DNA of 64,000 bases from Actinoalloteichus caeruleus DSM 43889 (GCF_000429185.2 NZ_AUBJ02000001.1:806001-870000), one strand, 5' to 3'; positions 27,132-36,190 are shown, counted from the first letter of the stretch. Numbers and translations are program-made. Notes: generated by a model from the letters alone, not told the origin.

Positions 27132-28007
27132 ATGGTTCCAATGGAGGAGCCGGGCAGCAAACACGGTGCGTCAGTGACGTCCCCGAGGCTGGGCTGCTCG
27201 ACGATCTCGTTCCGTCGCCGCGTGCTGCCGGAGGCCCTCGCGCTCATCGACTCGCTCGGCATCGAGGGCATCGACCTGGGCGGCCTGCCCGGCGTGTGCG
27301 ACCACGTGCCGACCCCGCTGGTCGACGAGGGGCCGGGCATCGCCGACGCCGTGCTCGCGAGCGGCCTGGCCACCTGGGGCCTGAACGTCGACCCCGGTCC
27401 GCTCAACGACCCCGCCCTGGACCACGACACGCTGGTCCGGCGGGCGACGCCGCTGGTCGAGCTCGCCTCCCGACTGGGCAGCCTGCTCATCGTCCCCTGC
27501 GGCGCCCAGTCCCGATCCCCCTTCACCACCGAGACCGAGGACCTCCGCCGGATCGCCGACAACCTCGCGGTCCTCGCCGACCTCTCCTCGACCTCCGGGG
27601 TCCGCCTCGTCACCGAGGGCCTGCACCACTTCCGGTTCTGCCACTCCGAGGACCGCGCGCTGGCCCTGCTCGAGCTGGTACCCACCGAGGTCGCCGGCTT
27701 CGTCTACGACGTCAGCCACGTCGTGGCCAGCGGTACCGACGAGATCGCCTTCGCCGACCAGGTGGCGGACCGGACCGAGCACGTCCACCTGCGCGACGCC
27801 GTTCCCGAGACCGCCAGCGGCCCCGGCGACATCAACCTGAGCATCGGGCGAGGGCGCGCCGACTTCGCGCGACTCGTCGAGACGCTGGAGGGCCGGGGCT
27901 ACCAGGGGCGGTACGTCCTCGAACTCGAGACCCACGACGTCGACGAGGCCGACCGGGTCCCGGTGGCCGCCCAGGCCCGGGACACCATCGCCGGCCTCCT
28001 CACCTGA
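27132..28007 (+). CDS. Sugar-phosphate isomerase/epimerase (TIM barrel)
   Basis: A 291-residue AP-endonuclease-2/xylose-isomerase-like TIM barrel (LGCSTISFRRRVLPEALALIDSLGIEGIDLGG..., EGLHHFRFCHS, YDVSHVVASG, EHVHLRDAV, YVLELETHD). The conserved Glu/Asp/His residues at strand ends form the metal site. In known tetritol pathways (Mycobacterium smegmatis LerI-type) such a barrel isomerises L-erythrulose 1-phosphate, which fits the downstream kinase and RpiB-like gene, but substrate specificity cannot be read here. The ATG is preceded by GGAGGTAACTC. It is the first gene of the operon. Confidence 0.8.
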   Translation: MVPMEEPGSKHGASVTSPRLGCSTISFRRRVLPEALALIDSLGIEGIDLGGLPGVCDHVPTPLVDEGPGIADAVLASGLATWGLNVDPGPLNDPALDHDTLVRRATPLVELASRLGSLLIVPCGAQSRSPFTTETEDLRRIADNLAVLADLSSTSGVRLVTEGLHHFRFCHSEDRALALLELVPTEVAGFVYDVSHVVASGTDEIAFADQVADRTEHVHLRDAVPETASGPGDINLSIGRGRADFARLVETLEGRGYQGRYVLELETHDVDEADRVPVAAQARDTIAGLLT

Positions 28008-28064
28008 CCTCGGGCCCCCGGGCACCGCACGCGACAACGAGTGAACACCCGTAGGAGAAACACC

Positions 28065-28832
28065 GTGAGCCAGAACAGCACCCGCACCGCGATCATCACC
28101 GGCGCCGGTTCCGAGCGCGGAATCGGCCGGGAGACCGCCCGGCACCTGGCGGCCGCCGGCTTCGCCGTCGCCGTGCTGGACATCGACGGGGCCGCCGCCG
28201 CCCGCACCGCGACGCTGATCAGCGAGGAGTACGGGGTGCCCGCCGTCGGCGTCGCCGCCGACGTCACCGACCGGGGCGCTGTCGACCGTGCCATCACCGA
28301 AGTGGAGGACTCGGACCTGCCGCCGGTCGCCGCGCTGGTGAACAACGCCGGCATCACCCGGCCGACCCGGTTCCTCGACATCGACGACGCCGAGTGGGAC
28401 CTGGTGTTCAAGGTGAACGTGACGGGGACCTACCTGGTCACCCAGCGGGTGCTGCCCGGGATGATCGAGCGGGGCTACGGCCGGATCGTCAACCTGTCCT
28501 CGGTCTCGGCGCAACGCGGCGGCGGCGTGTTCGGTGGCTCGCACTACTCGGCGGCCAAGGCCGCCGTGCTCGGTCTGACCAAGGCCCTCGCCCGGGAGGT
28601 CGGGCAGCACGGCGTCGTCGTCAACGCCGTCACCCCGGGCCTGATCGACACCGACATCACGGCCGGGGCGATGACGCCGGAGCGCAAGGCGCGGATCGTC
28701 GCCGACATCCCCGTGGGCCGCAACGGCCGCACCGAGGACGTCGCCGCCACCATCGCGTTCCTCGCGGGCGAGAACGTCGGCTACATCACCGGCGGCACCT
28801 TCGACATCAACGGTGGCTCGCACATCAACTGA
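28065..28832 (+). CDS. SDR-family dehydrogenase
   Basis: A 255-residue classical short-chain dehydrogenase. The cofactor loop is TGAGSERGIGRETA (about residues 12-25), followed by N-N-A-G, the catalytic Ser of SSVSAQRGG, Y-x-x-x-K in HYSAAKAAV, and the C-terminal YITGGTFDINGG. An Asp after beta-2 (VLDIDG) suggests NAD preference. In this operon it would oxidise a polyol to a ketose or reduce the reverse. The GTG start follows GTAGGAG. It lies 57 bp after the isomerase gene. Confidence 0.87.
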   Translation: MSQNSTRTAIITGAGSERGIGRETARHLAAAGFAVAVLDIDGAAAARTATLISEEYGVPAVGVAADVTDRGAVDRAITEVEDSDLPPVAALVNNAGITRPTRFLDIDDAEWDLVFKVNVTGTYLVTQRVLPGMIERGYGRIVNLSSVSAQRGGGVFGGSHYSAAKAAVLGLTKALAREVGQHGVVVNAVTPGLIDTDITAGAMTPERKARIVADIPVGRNGRTEDVAATIAFLAGENVGYITGGTFDINGGSHIN

Positions 28833-28858
28833 CCCACGCCGGTCCTCCCCGGTCCGCC

Positions 28859-28877
28859 GTCGGGCCCCGCGCCCGAC
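28859..28877 (+). other. Intra-operon stem-loop before dctP
   Basis: GTCGGGC and GCCCGAC form a perfect 7-bp stem with a 5-nt loop, 27 bases after the SDR stop. It may attenuate transcription or protect an mRNA end so that downstream transporter genes are expressed at a different level. Confidence 0.4.
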
Positions 28878-28916
28878 CGACCCCGCCGCCGACGTCGCGG
28901 CTGACTTCCATCCAGC

Positions 28917-28945
28917 TGACCTCAGCGACATCTGACTCAGCGACA
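28917..28945 (+). repeat. Tandem direct repeat in the dctP leader
   Basis: TGACCTCAGCGACA (28917-28930) and TGACTCAGCGACA (28933-28945) lie head to tail, 16 bases apart, immediately before the dctP ribosome-binding site AAGGAGG. Confidence 0.7.
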
Positions 28946-28966
28946 CACAAGGAGGTGTGTGGCACG

Positions 28967-30001
28967 GTGCGAGCCACCCAGAAACCGAGCGCGAAGCGCT
29001 GGCGGCGGGCGCTGTGGGCGTTCCCGCTCGCGGCGGCGCTCCTGGCGAGCGGCTGTGGGGTCGGCGACGACTCCCGGCGCCTGCTGCTCGGGCACGGCGC
29101 GGCGCCAGGCAACCCACGCGCCGAAGCGGCCGAACGGTTCAGCCAGATCGTGGGCGAGAAGTCCTCGGAACGGCTCCGCGTCCAGGTCTTCGGCTCCGAA
29201 CAGCTCGGCTCCGACTCGGAGATGATGGTGTCCATCGCCTCGGGCACCCTGGACATGACCGTCAACTCCCAGGGCCCGCTGGCCACCAGCGTCCCCGAGC
29301 TCACCCTCGTGGGCCTGCCCTTCCTCTTCGACACCCCCGAGCACGCCTACGAGGTGCTCGACGGCCCGGTCGGCGACGAGTTCGCCGAGATGGCCGAGGA
29401 GAAGGGCTACAAGGTCCTGGCCTGGTGGGACAACGGGATCCGCCACGTCACCAACAGCCGGCGCGCCGTCGAGGACTCCTCGGACCTGGCCGGGCTGAAG
29501 ATCCGCACCCCGGACGACGGCATGACCATCGACATCTTCGGCACCCTCGGGGCCAACCCGACGCCGATGGCCTTCGGGGAGCTCTACCTGGGCTTGCGGC
29601 AGGGCGCCGTGGACGGCCAGGAGAACCCGCTGGTCAACATCGAGGCCTCGAACCTGCACGAGGTGCAGACCCACCTGACCCTCAGCGGGCACAAGTACGA
29701 GGTCACGCCCTTCGTGGTGAGCACGCAGACCTGGACGTCGCTGTCCGAGGAGGACCAGCGGCTGCTCCAGGACGCGGCGATCGAGGCTCGGGACCACCAG
29801 CGCCAGCTGATGGCCGAGCAGACCGACCGCATCCTCGCCGAGTTCCAGGACGCCATGCGGGTCACCGAGATCGACCGCGACGAGTTCCGCGCCGCGACGG
29901 ACAGCGTGTACGAGCGCTGGGAGGAGCGGTACCCCGAGGTGTTCGAACGGCTGGTCCAGGCCGTGGAGGACACCCGTCCCAGCGAGGTGTCCCATGACTG
30001 A
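28967..30001 (+). CDS. dctP: TRAP transporter solute-binding lipoprotein (DctP family)
   Basis: A 344-residue DctP-type binding protein with a lipoprotein signal (twin basic start, hydrophobic stretch, LLASGC with Cys30). This anchors it outside the membrane, as Gram-positive TRAP systems need. Family features are FGSEQLGSDSEMMVSIASGTLDM, GLPFLFDTPEHAYEVLDG, the ligand-contacting Arg in LKIRTPDDGM, and LGLRQGAVDGQENPL. The conserved arginine usually grips a carboxylate, which allows an acid substrate as well as a sugar. GTG 28967 follows AAGGAGG at a slightly long spacing. It overlaps dctQ by eight bases. Confidence 0.88.
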   Translation: MRATQKPSAKRWRRALWAFPLAAALLASGCGVGDDSRRLLLGHGAAPGNPRAEAAERFSQIVGEKSSERLRVQVFGSEQLGSDSEMMVSIASGTLDMTVNSQGPLATSVPELTLVGLPFLFDTPEHAYEVLDGPVGDEFAEMAEEKGYKVLAWWDNGIRHVTNSRRAVEDSSDLAGLKIRTPDDGMTIDIFGTLGANPTPMAFGELYLGLRQGAVDGQENPLVNIEASNLHEVQTHLTLSGHKYEVTPFVVSTQTWTSLSEEDQRLLQDAAIEARDHQRQLMAEQTDRILAEFQDAMRVTEIDRDEFRAATDSVYERWEERYPEVFERLVQAVEDTRPSEVSHD

Positions 30002-30596
30002 ACAACCAGCCGGCGAGGGCCGGGAGGCGACCTCCCCCACCCCGGACGGCGACACGGCGACGCCACCCGGGCTGTTCGCGGAGGGCAGCGTCGAGGAGCG
30101 GGTCAACCGGGCCCTGACCATGGTCGGTTCCGCCATCGCCGTGGCCTCGATCAGCGTGATCGGTCTCGTGCTCGTCGTCGGGGTGGCGCTGCGGTACTTC
30201 ATGAACAGCAGCGCCGACTACGCGACGGAACTCCCGACCTACCTGTTCCCGTGGTTGATCTCGGGCGGCGTCATCGCCGCCATGGGCCGGGGCGGTCACC
30301 TGGCCGTGGACTTCTTCGTGGCTCGCATGGCGCCGGCCCGTGCCCGGGTGGTCGACATCGCCGCCTGGGGGTTGTCCACGGTGGTGCTGATCATCCTGAC
30401 CTTCGTCAGCCTGCGGCTGCTCGCCCCGCTCACCGCCCAGGTCACGCCGATCCTGGGGTGGCCGGTGGTCGGTAGTTTCGCCGGCTTCGCGCTGGCCGTC
30501 GTCGCGCTCACCGTGCAGTGCGGGTGCCGGCTGGTCTCCAGCATCCGGATCGGTCCGGTGCACGCCCAGGTCACCACCGCCGGAGGTGCCGCATGA
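29994..30596 (+). CDS. dctQ: TRAP transporter small permease (DctQ)
   Basis: A 200-residue membrane protein with four predicted transmembrane helices (about residues 40-62, 75-95, 115-138 and 150-172) and the DctQ signature LPTYLFPWLISGGVIAAMGRGGHLAVDFF. It overlaps dctP at the 5' end and the large permease at the 3' end (ATGA), so subunits are made in step. A charged 35-residue N-terminal tail precedes the first helix. Confidence 0.85.
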   Translation: MTEQPAGEGREATSPTPDGDTATPPGLFAEGSVEERVNRALTMVGSAIAVASISVIGLVLVVGVALRYFMNSSADYATELPTYLFPWLISGGVIAAMGRGGHLAVDFFVARMAPARARVVDIAAWGLSTVVLIILTFVSLRLLAPLTAQVTPILGWPVVGSFAGFALAVVALTVQCGCRLVSSIRIGPVHAQVTTAGGAA

Positions 30597-31864
30597 TCGA
30601 GGTGGGCATCGCCTTCCTGGTCTTCTTCGTCCTGCTCGCCGTGAGCGTCCCCGTGGCGTTCTCGATCCTCACCGCGACCGTCGTGGGGCTGTTGCTGATC
30701 GGCGACTTCCCCCTCCAGATCGTCGCCCAGACCGCGTTCTCGCCCAGCACCGACTTCATGCTGCTGGCGATCCCGTTCTTCATCCTCACCGGCGACCTGC
30801 TGGCGGGCGGGAAGCTCGGGCAACGGGCGATCGGGCTCGCCACCAGGGTCATCGGGCGGTTCCGGGGCGGCCTCGGCCACGCCTCGATCGCCACCAGCCT
30901 GGCGTTCTCGGGTGTGTCCGGTTCGGCCGTCGCCGACGCGTCCGGGCTCGGCAACGTCCTCATCCCCTGGACGAAGCGGGAGGGTTACCCGGCGCCGTTC
31001 GCGGCGGCCGTGAACTCCTCCACGTCCATCATCGGGGTCATCCTGCCCCCGTCCATCCCGCTGATCCTGTACGCCTCGGTCTCCGGTGCCTCGGTGGCCG
31101 CGCTGTTCATCGCCGGCATCGTGCCGGGCATCCTGCTGGCGTTGGCCTACGTGGTCGTCTGCTGGTGGGTGGCCTGGCGCAAGGACTACCCGCGCAAGAA
31201 GGTGAAGCTGAGCTGGAGCGGTGTCCTGAAGGACATCGTGGTCATCACCCCGGCCATCCTGCTGCCGATCATCCTGATCCGCGTGGTCCTCTTCGGTGGC
31301 ATCGCCACGGTCACCGAGGTCGCGGTCCTGGCCGCGCTGTACGCGGTCCTCGTCCGGCTGGTGATCTACCGGGACCTCACCCTGCGGATGCTGACCAAGT
31401 CGTTGGTGAACACCGCCGCCGCCACCGGCGTGGTGATGCTGCTGATCATGGTCTCCTCGTCGCTGAGCTGGCTGCTCACCGTCGAGGAGGTACCGCCGAA
31501 GCTGGCGACCTTCTTCCTGGACAACGTCAGCAGCGCGGTCCTCATCCTGCTGATCATGAACGTGATCATGCTGGTCGTCGGGGCCTTCCTGGACATGTCG
31601 CCGGCCATCCTGCTGCTGACGCCGGTGCTGCTCCCGCTGGCAGCCGGTATCGGGCTCGACCCGGTCCACCTCGGCATCATCGTGGTCCTGAACCTGGCGA
31701 TCGGCCTGTTCACCCCGCCGGTGGGTACCACGCTCTACATCTCCACCTCGATCGCGGGGATCAAGATCGAACGCACGGTCGTGGCGCTGGTCCCCTTCTA
31801 CCTGGCGGCGCTCGCCGTCCTCGCGCTGGTCACCTACGTGCCCGCACTCATCATCACCCCGTGA
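30593..31864 (+). CDS. dctM: TRAP transporter large permease (DctM)
   Basis: A 423-residue polytopic permease of about 12 helices that couples solute import to a sodium gradient. DctM hallmarks are PFFILTGDLLAGGKLGQRAIGLA, GVSGSAVADASGLG, PPSIPLILYASVSGASVAALFIAGIVPG and the C-terminal LAIGLFTPPVGTTLYISTSIAG. The ATG sits in the dctQ stop. TRAP systems are less common than ABC importers for sugars in actinomycetes, which makes the operon distinctive. Confidence 0.9.
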   Translation: MIEVGIAFLVFFVLLAVSVPVAFSILTATVVGLLLIGDFPLQIVAQTAFSPSTDFMLLAIPFFILTGDLLAGGKLGQRAIGLATRVIGRFRGGLGHASIATSLAFSGVSGSAVADASGLGNVLIPWTKREGYPAPFAAAVNSSTSIIGVILPPSIPLILYASVSGASVAALFIAGIVPGILLALAYVVVCWWVAWRKDYPRKKVKLSWSGVLKDIVVITPAILLPIILIRVVLFGGIATVTEVAVLAALYAVLVRLVIYRDLTLRMLTKSLVNTAAATGVVMLLIMVSSSLSWLLTVEEVPPKLATFFLDNVSSAVLILLIMNVIMLVVGAFLDMSPAILLLTPVLLPLAAGIGLDPVHLGIIVVLNLAIGLFTPPVGTTLYISTSIAGIKIERTVVALVPFYLAALAVLALVTYVPALIITP

Positions 31865-31883
31865 CCGGAGAGGAAGGATTTTC

Positions 31884-33632
31884 GTGACACGCCTGTTCAA
31901 CGACCCAGCGAGCTTCGCGGAGGACGCGCTCGCCGGGTTCTGCGACCTCCACTCCGACCGGGTCCGCCCGGTGGAGGGCGGAGTGGTCCGCGCCTCGGAC
32001 ACCCCGGAGGGGAAGGTGGCGGTCGTCGTCGGCGGTGGCTCCGGGCACTACCCGGCGTTCTGCGGCGTCGTCGGCCCCGGTTTCGCCGACGGCGCCGTGG
32101 TCGGCAACGTCTTCACCTCGCCATCCGCCCAGCAGGCCTACGACGTCGCGCGGGCGGCCAACCGAGGAGGGGGCGTCCTCTTCAGCTACGGCAACTACGC
32201 GGGCGACGTGCTGAACTTCGGCGCCGCCCAGGAACGGTTGCGGGCGGAGGGTGTCGACACCCGCACCGTCGTCGTCACCGACGACATCGCCTCGGCCCAG
32301 CCGGGGGAGGAGACCCGCAGGCGCGGCATCGCCGGTGACTTCGTCGTCTTCAAGGTCGCCGGCGCCGCCGCCGAGGCGGGGTACTCCCTCGACGAGGTGG
32401 AACGGGTCGCCGCGGCGGCCAACGCCGCCACCCGCACGCTCGGCGTGGCCTTCGACGGGTGCACCCTGCCCGGTCAGGATGGCCAGCTGTTCACCGTCCC
32501 CGCCGGGAAGATGGGGCTCGGCCTGGGCATCCACGGCGAACCAGGTGTGTCCGAGGTGGACCTCCCCACGGCGTCGGAGCTCGCGGACACCTTCGTCGAC
32601 GGGGTCCTCGCCGAGACACCCTCGGGTGCCGGGAACCGGGTGGGCGTCATCCTCAACGGACTGGGCCGCACCAAGTACGAGGAACTCTTCGTCGTGTGGA
32701 CCCGGGTCGCCGCCCGGCTCAGGGCGGCCGGCCTGGAACTGGTCGACCCGGAGGTCGGGGAACTGGTCACCAGCCTCGACATGGCCGGTGCCTCGCTGAC
32801 GCTGGTCTGGTTGGACGAGGAGCTCGAACGCCTGTGGCGGGCCCCCGCCGACAGTCCCGCCTACCGCAAGGGGACCGGCGAGGTCCCCCGCGCCCCGGCG
32901 GAGCTGTTCGCCGCCAACCGGCACGCCGACACCGGTCCCGGCGACCAGCCGCGAGGCACGGCGGTGCGAGCCACCCCCGAGTCGCGGGAGTTCGCCGGCA
33001 CCGTGGTCGAGGTGCTCGAGGCGGTGCGCGCCGCGATCGAGGCGGCGGAGGACGAACTGGGTCGCATCGACGCCGTGGCCGGGGACGGTGACCACGGGCG
33101 GGGCATGGTCAAGGGCGTCACCGCCGCCGAGCCCGCCGCCCGCGCCGCCGTGGACCGCGGCGCCGGAGCCGCGTCCACGCTCGCCGAGGCGGGGGACGCC
33201 TGGGCGGCCCGTGCCGGGGGCACCTCGGGGGCGCTGTGGGGGGCCGGGCTCCGGGCCTTCGGTGCCGAGCTGGGGGACGACCGCGCCGTTGACCACGCCG
33301 CCGTCGTCGCCGGGGCGCGGGCGTTCCTGGAACGCGTCCGGCAACTGGGCGGGGCCGCCGTCGGTGACAAGACGATGCTCGACGCGCTGGTCCCGGCCGT
33401 GGAGGCCCTGGAGCGGAGCGGCGGTGCCGGGCGGGAGGCGTGGACGACCGCCGCGGCGGCGGCCACCCGGGCCGCCGAGGAGACGGCGAACCTGGTCCCC
33501 CGGGTCGGGCGGGCCAGGCCGTTGGCCGAACGCAGCGTGGGCACACCGGACGCCGGGGCCGTCTCGATGGCCCTCATCGTCCGAACCGTCGCGTCGATGG
33601 CGCGGACCGAGGGGGAAGGGGAACGGGCATGA
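31884..33632 (+). CDS. Dihydroxyacetone-kinase-family kinase (DAK1-DAK2 fusion)
   Basis: A 582-residue single-chain, ATP-dependent kinase. The DAK1 (DhaK) domain, residues 1-330, has [15 protein letters not shown] and the substrate histidine segment [12 protein letters not shown], whose His forms a hemiaminal with the ketose carbonyl. The DAK2 (DhaL) domain, about 370-580, has the nucleotide/Mg motif [15 protein letters not shown]. Such kinases phosphorylate dihydroxyacetone or tetruloses such as erythrulose (DerK/LerK type). GTG start, 19 bases after dctM; the stop overlaps the RpiB-like gene. With the two isomerases, a C4 ketose substrate is the best inference. Confidence 0.87.
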   Translation: MTRLFNDPASFAEDALAGFCDLHSDRVRPVEGGVVRASDTPEGKVAVVVGGGSGHYPAFCGVVGPGFADGAVVGNVFTSPSAQQAYDVARAANRGGGVLFSYGNYAGDVLNFGAAQERLRAEGVDTRTVVVTDDIASAQPGEETRRRGIAGDFVVFKVAGAAAEAGYSLDEVERVAAAANAATRTLGVAFDGCTLPGQDGQLFTVPAGKMGLGLGIHGEPGVSEVDLPTASELADTFVDGVLAETPSGAGNRVGVILNGLGRTKYEELFVVWTRVAARLRAAGLELVDPEVGELVTSLDMAGASLTLVWLDEELERLWRAPADSPAYRKGTGEVPRAPAELFAANRHADTGPGDQPRGTAVRATPESREFAGTVVEVLEAVRAAIEAAEDELGRIDAVAGDGDHGRGMVKGVTAAEPAARAAVDRGAGAASTLAEAGDAWAARAGGTSGALWGAGLRAFGAELGDDRAVDHAAVVAGARAFLERVRQLGGAAVGDKTMLDALVPAVEALERSGGAGREAWTTAAAAATRAAEETANLVPRVGRARPLAERSVGTPDAGAVSMALIVRTVASMARTEGEGERA

Positions 33633-34105
33633 GCGTGAACCCGGCGTGGAGGATCGTGGTCGGGGCGGACGACGCCGGCCTGGCCTACAAGGACGTGCTG
33701 AAGGAGGACCTGGCGGCCGACCCCCGGGTCGCGTCCGTGCGCGACGTGGGCGTCACCGAGGCGGACGGCACCGCCTACCCCAACATCGCCGTGGCGGCGG
33801 CCGAACTCGTCGCCCGGGGTGAGGCGGACCGGGCGCTGCTGGTGTGCGGCACCGGCCTCGGTGTCGCGATCAGCGCGAACAAGGTTCGCGGTATCAGGGC
33901 CGTCACCGCGCACGACAGCTTCTCGGTGGAGCGGTCCGTGCTGAGCAACGACGCCCAGGTGCTGACCTTCGGTCAACGGGTCGTCGGGTTGGAACTGGCC
34001 CGGCGGTTGGCCAGGGAGTGGTTGGGCTACCGGTTCGACCCGGCCTCCGCGTCGGCGGCCAAGGTCGCCGCGATCACCGACTACGAGGAGACCGGGAGCT
34101 GCTGA
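33629..34105 (+). CDS. RpiB/LacAB-family sugar-phosphate isomerase
   Basis: A 158-residue RpiB-like enzyme with the active-site Cys loop [27 protein letters not shown] and the [18 protein letters not shown] phosphate-binding segment. Canonical RpiB interconverts ribose 5- and ribulose 5-phosphate. A subgroup (DerI, EryI) acts on D-erythrulose 4-phosphate or erythrose 4-phosphate, which suits its coupling (ATGA) to a DAK-family kinase. Last gene of the operon, followed by a very strong terminator. Confidence 0.87.
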   Translation: MSVNPAWRIVVGADDAGLAYKDVLKEDLAADPRVASVRDVGVTEADGTAYPNIAVAAAELVARGEADRALLVCGTGLGVAISANKVRGIRAVTAHDSFSVERSVLSNDAQVLTFGQRVVGLELARRLAREWLGYRFDPASASAAKVAAITDYEETGSC

Positions 34106-34118
34106 CCACGTCATGGAA

Positions 34119-34150
34119 GGGGCGGCCGGCCCGGTGGGGCCGGCCGCCCC
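34119..34150. terminator. Very strong bidirectional terminator
   Basis: A perfect 14-bp GC stem (GGGGCGGCCGGCCC and complement) with the tetraloop GGTG lies between the convergent RpiB-like and regulator genes. Confidence 0.85.
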
Positions 34151-34181
34151 GGTGTTCGTGGTCCGGCGTGGTCGGGGCGGG

Positions 34182-35666
34182 TCACTCCGGTTCGTCGCGG
34201 CTGAGCAGGTGTTGGGTGAGCCAGGCCAGCCCTCGGTCCAGGCGTCGGAAGTAGGTGGCCCGGCTCAGGTGCAGTTGGCGGGCCACCGCGTGGTGTTCCT
34301 GGTGGCCCCGCAGGTAATAGGCCCGCAGGATCCGGCCGCACTGGGAGAGCACCGGGTCCTCGTGCTCGGCGAGGTCCCGGATCGAGGAGACGAGCTGGGA
34401 CCGGAGTCCCTGGGGAGTCGGGTCGAGGGTCACCGCGAGCAGGGGGTTCCGCGCCAGTCCGGTGTCGTCGCGAAGGTGTTCCAGTGCCTGGCGTACCGCC
34501 CGGGTCCACCAGCGGCGGTCGGGCTCGTCCTGTCGGGGTGAGGTCAGGGCGGCCACCTTGTCGAGCCAGGCTGGTATTCCCTCCCAGGTGAAGCGTTCGT
34601 GGTAGAGCTTGGAGGCGCGGCCGCAGTCGTAGGGGTCGTGGCGGGTGTCTCCCCAGTAGTCGAACCCGAACGCCTGGACCAGATCCTGGTACTGCGGTGA
34701 CGGGGTCGAGATCACCAGCCGTCCGCCGCTGATGCCCTCGGCGACGATGTGGCGGAGCAGGGCGGCGTGCGCCCCGGGGTGTTCGCAGACCGCCATGCCG
34801 GTGAAGACGCCTCCGCCGAGCATCCGAGTGGTGTGCTGCTGGGTCAGGGGTTCGATGACACCGAGCGCCTCGTCGGTGATCCGCGGCGTGTAGGTCATGC
34901 CCAAGGGGCGGTCGTCGGGCCCGCACACCAGGTGGAAACCGTCCGCCGTACTGGTCAACCAGCCGTCGAGCAGGCGCTCGCACCGCGCGGTCGCCACCCC
35001 GCGTCGGGCGGCCCACTGGCGCACCAGCTCGCCGATCCGGTCGTGGTCCCGGGGTGTGGCGCGCCGCACCCCGAACCCCTCTGCTCCCGGCGGGAACAGG
35101 GTCTCGCGCAGCAGCGGATGACCGGTGAGGAACAGGGCGTGTTCGGTCAGCGGACGCCGCGCCCCGCCCCGAGCCGAGTCCAACAGCCGGCGGTTGCGGG
35201 CGGCGGCCCTGGTCAGGGCCACCTGGTGGGCGACAGGGCGGCGCCACCGGTAGCTCAGGTCCAACAGCGTCCGGAACGGTTCCGCCACCGCCAGCCCCGA
35301 GGTGGTGGTGGTGACCAGGCTCAGGTCGGCCAGCGCGGAGAACCAGCCCTGCCCCCGCGGGCCCTCGACGAGTTCGCCGAGCAGTTCCTCGTCCCCGTGA
35401 CCCACCACGGCCAGCGAGTCGAGGACGTCCCGAGCCCGGGAGGCCGCCCGCTCCCGTGCCAGCCGCCGCGACAGCTCCCGCAGCGCCCGGTCGGCCACCG
35501 CCCCCGGTGCCTCCGCGGGGACACCGGACAGCAGCGCCCGAGCCAGGCAGGCGGCCACCAGTGGGATCCCCCCGGCGAGGCCGGCCACCAGGTCCACCCC
35601 GGTTTCCAGGCCGAGAGCCCTGGCGTGGGAGCGGATCTCCTCGTCGTTCCAGGGTGGGACCGGCAC
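34182..35666 (-). CDS. Regulator, downstream part: end of ATPase, GNAT-like, HTH (likely frameshifted)
   Basis: A 494-residue frame begins (GTG) in the middle of a STAND/AAA ATPase: PPWNDEEIRSHARALGL and AGGIPLVAACLARALL are the usual continuation after the sensor T-S-R. Residues about 190-370 resemble a GNAT acyltransferase fold (FGVRRATPRDHDRIGELVRQWA, GMAVCEHPGAHAALLRHIVAEG, FGFDYWGDTRHDPYDCG). The C-terminus carries a helix-turn-helix-like segment (HHAVARQLHLSRATYFRRLDRGL, about 450-473). The Walker A part is encoded just upstream in a different frame; the two frames meet at 35666-35672. Either the gene is frameshifted or the parts are made separately by coupling. An ATPase-GNAT-HTH regulator is unusual; I know no characterised member. 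Confidence 0.65.
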   Translation of the reverse strand: MPVPPWNDEEIRSHARALGLETGVDLVAGLAGGIPLVAACLARALLSGVPAEAPGAVADRALRELSRRLARERAASRARDVLDSLAVVGHGDEELLGELVEGPRGQGWFSALADLSLVTTTTSGLAVAEPFRTLLDLSYRWRRPVAHQVALTRAAARNRRLLDSARGGARRPLTEHALFLTGHPLLRETLFPPGAEGFGVRRATPRDHDRIGELVRQWAARRGVATARCERLLDGWLTSTADGFHLVCGPDDRPLGMTYTPRITDEALGVIEPLTQQHTTRMLGGGVFTGMAVCEHPGAHAALLRHIVAEGISGGRLVISTPSPQYQDLVQAFGFDYWGDTRHDPYDCGRASKLYHERFTWEGIPAWLDKVAALTSPRQDEPDRRWWTRAVRQALEHLRDDTGLARNPLLAVTLDPTPQGLRSQLVSSIRDLAEHEDPVLSQCGRILRAYYLRGHQEHHAVARQLHLSRATYFRRLDRGLAWLTQHLLSRDEPE

Positions 35667-35671
35667 GGAGG

Positions 35672-36052
35672 TCAGCGGCCCGGCGGGGGCCGCGCCGGCA
35701 CCAGGGGGCGACGGCTGGTGACCACCACCCGTGGCGCGTCGGAGCCGGCGCGGTCCAGTTCCTCCCGGACGGTTCGGGCGAGGCCGGGTCCCTCATCACC
35801 GTCGACGTACACGACGGGCCGGGCCGAGCCCAGCGCGCGTCGGACACCGACCCGCGCCCCGGCCCGTCGTGCCTCGATGACCGGCTCGCCCCGTGCGAGG
35901 AACGCCAGCAGCGTGCTCTTGCCCACCCCCAGCGGGCCGACGAGCGCGACGACGTGCCCGGGCCCGGCGTGCGCGAGCGCCCCGGACACCGCCGCGAGCG
36001 CACGGGACTGCCCCGCGGTCGGCCGCGTCCCCTCCCCGTCCCCCCAGTCCAC
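35672..36052 (-). CDS. Regulator, upstream part: Walker A ATPase fragment
   Basis: A 126-residue frame starts at GTG 36052 after GGGAGGGAGG. It contains Walker A (VGPLGVGKSTLLAFLA, about residues 41-56), a Walker B-like VVYVDGD and the sensor VVVTSRRPLVP, then stops in a Pro/Arg tail (ARPPPGR). It lacks the rest of the ATPase, which continues in the other frame five bases later. A one-base change in the C5/G3 tract around 35680-35695 would join both into a regulator of about 625 residues. It may be a real frameshift mutation, a sequencing error, or coupled translation. Confidence 0.6.
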   Translation of the reverse strand: MDWGDGEGTRPTAGQSRALAAVSGALAHAGPGHVVALVGPLGVGKSTLLAFLARGEPVIEARRAGARVGVRRALGSARPVVYVDGDEGPGLARTVREELDRAGSDAPRVVVTSRRPLVPARPPPGR

Positions 36053-36157
36053 GTCGCGCCTCCCTCCCGAGCGCGGGTGCGCCGCTCAGCTCTGATGTAG
36101 CCGCTGAGGCCCGGATCCGAGGGCGGAACGGGTCGCGATCACACGAAGGGAGGCAGC

Positions 36158-36184
36158 GGCGGGCCCGGGCGAACCGGACCCGCC
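36158..36184 (-). terminator. Terminator after the small secreted-protein gene
   Basis: On the minus-strand RNA an 11-bp stem with one G-U pair and a 5-nt loop lies seven bases after the stop of the 76-residue gene, separating it from the regulator. Confidence 0.55.
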
Positions 36185-36190
36185 GGGCGA

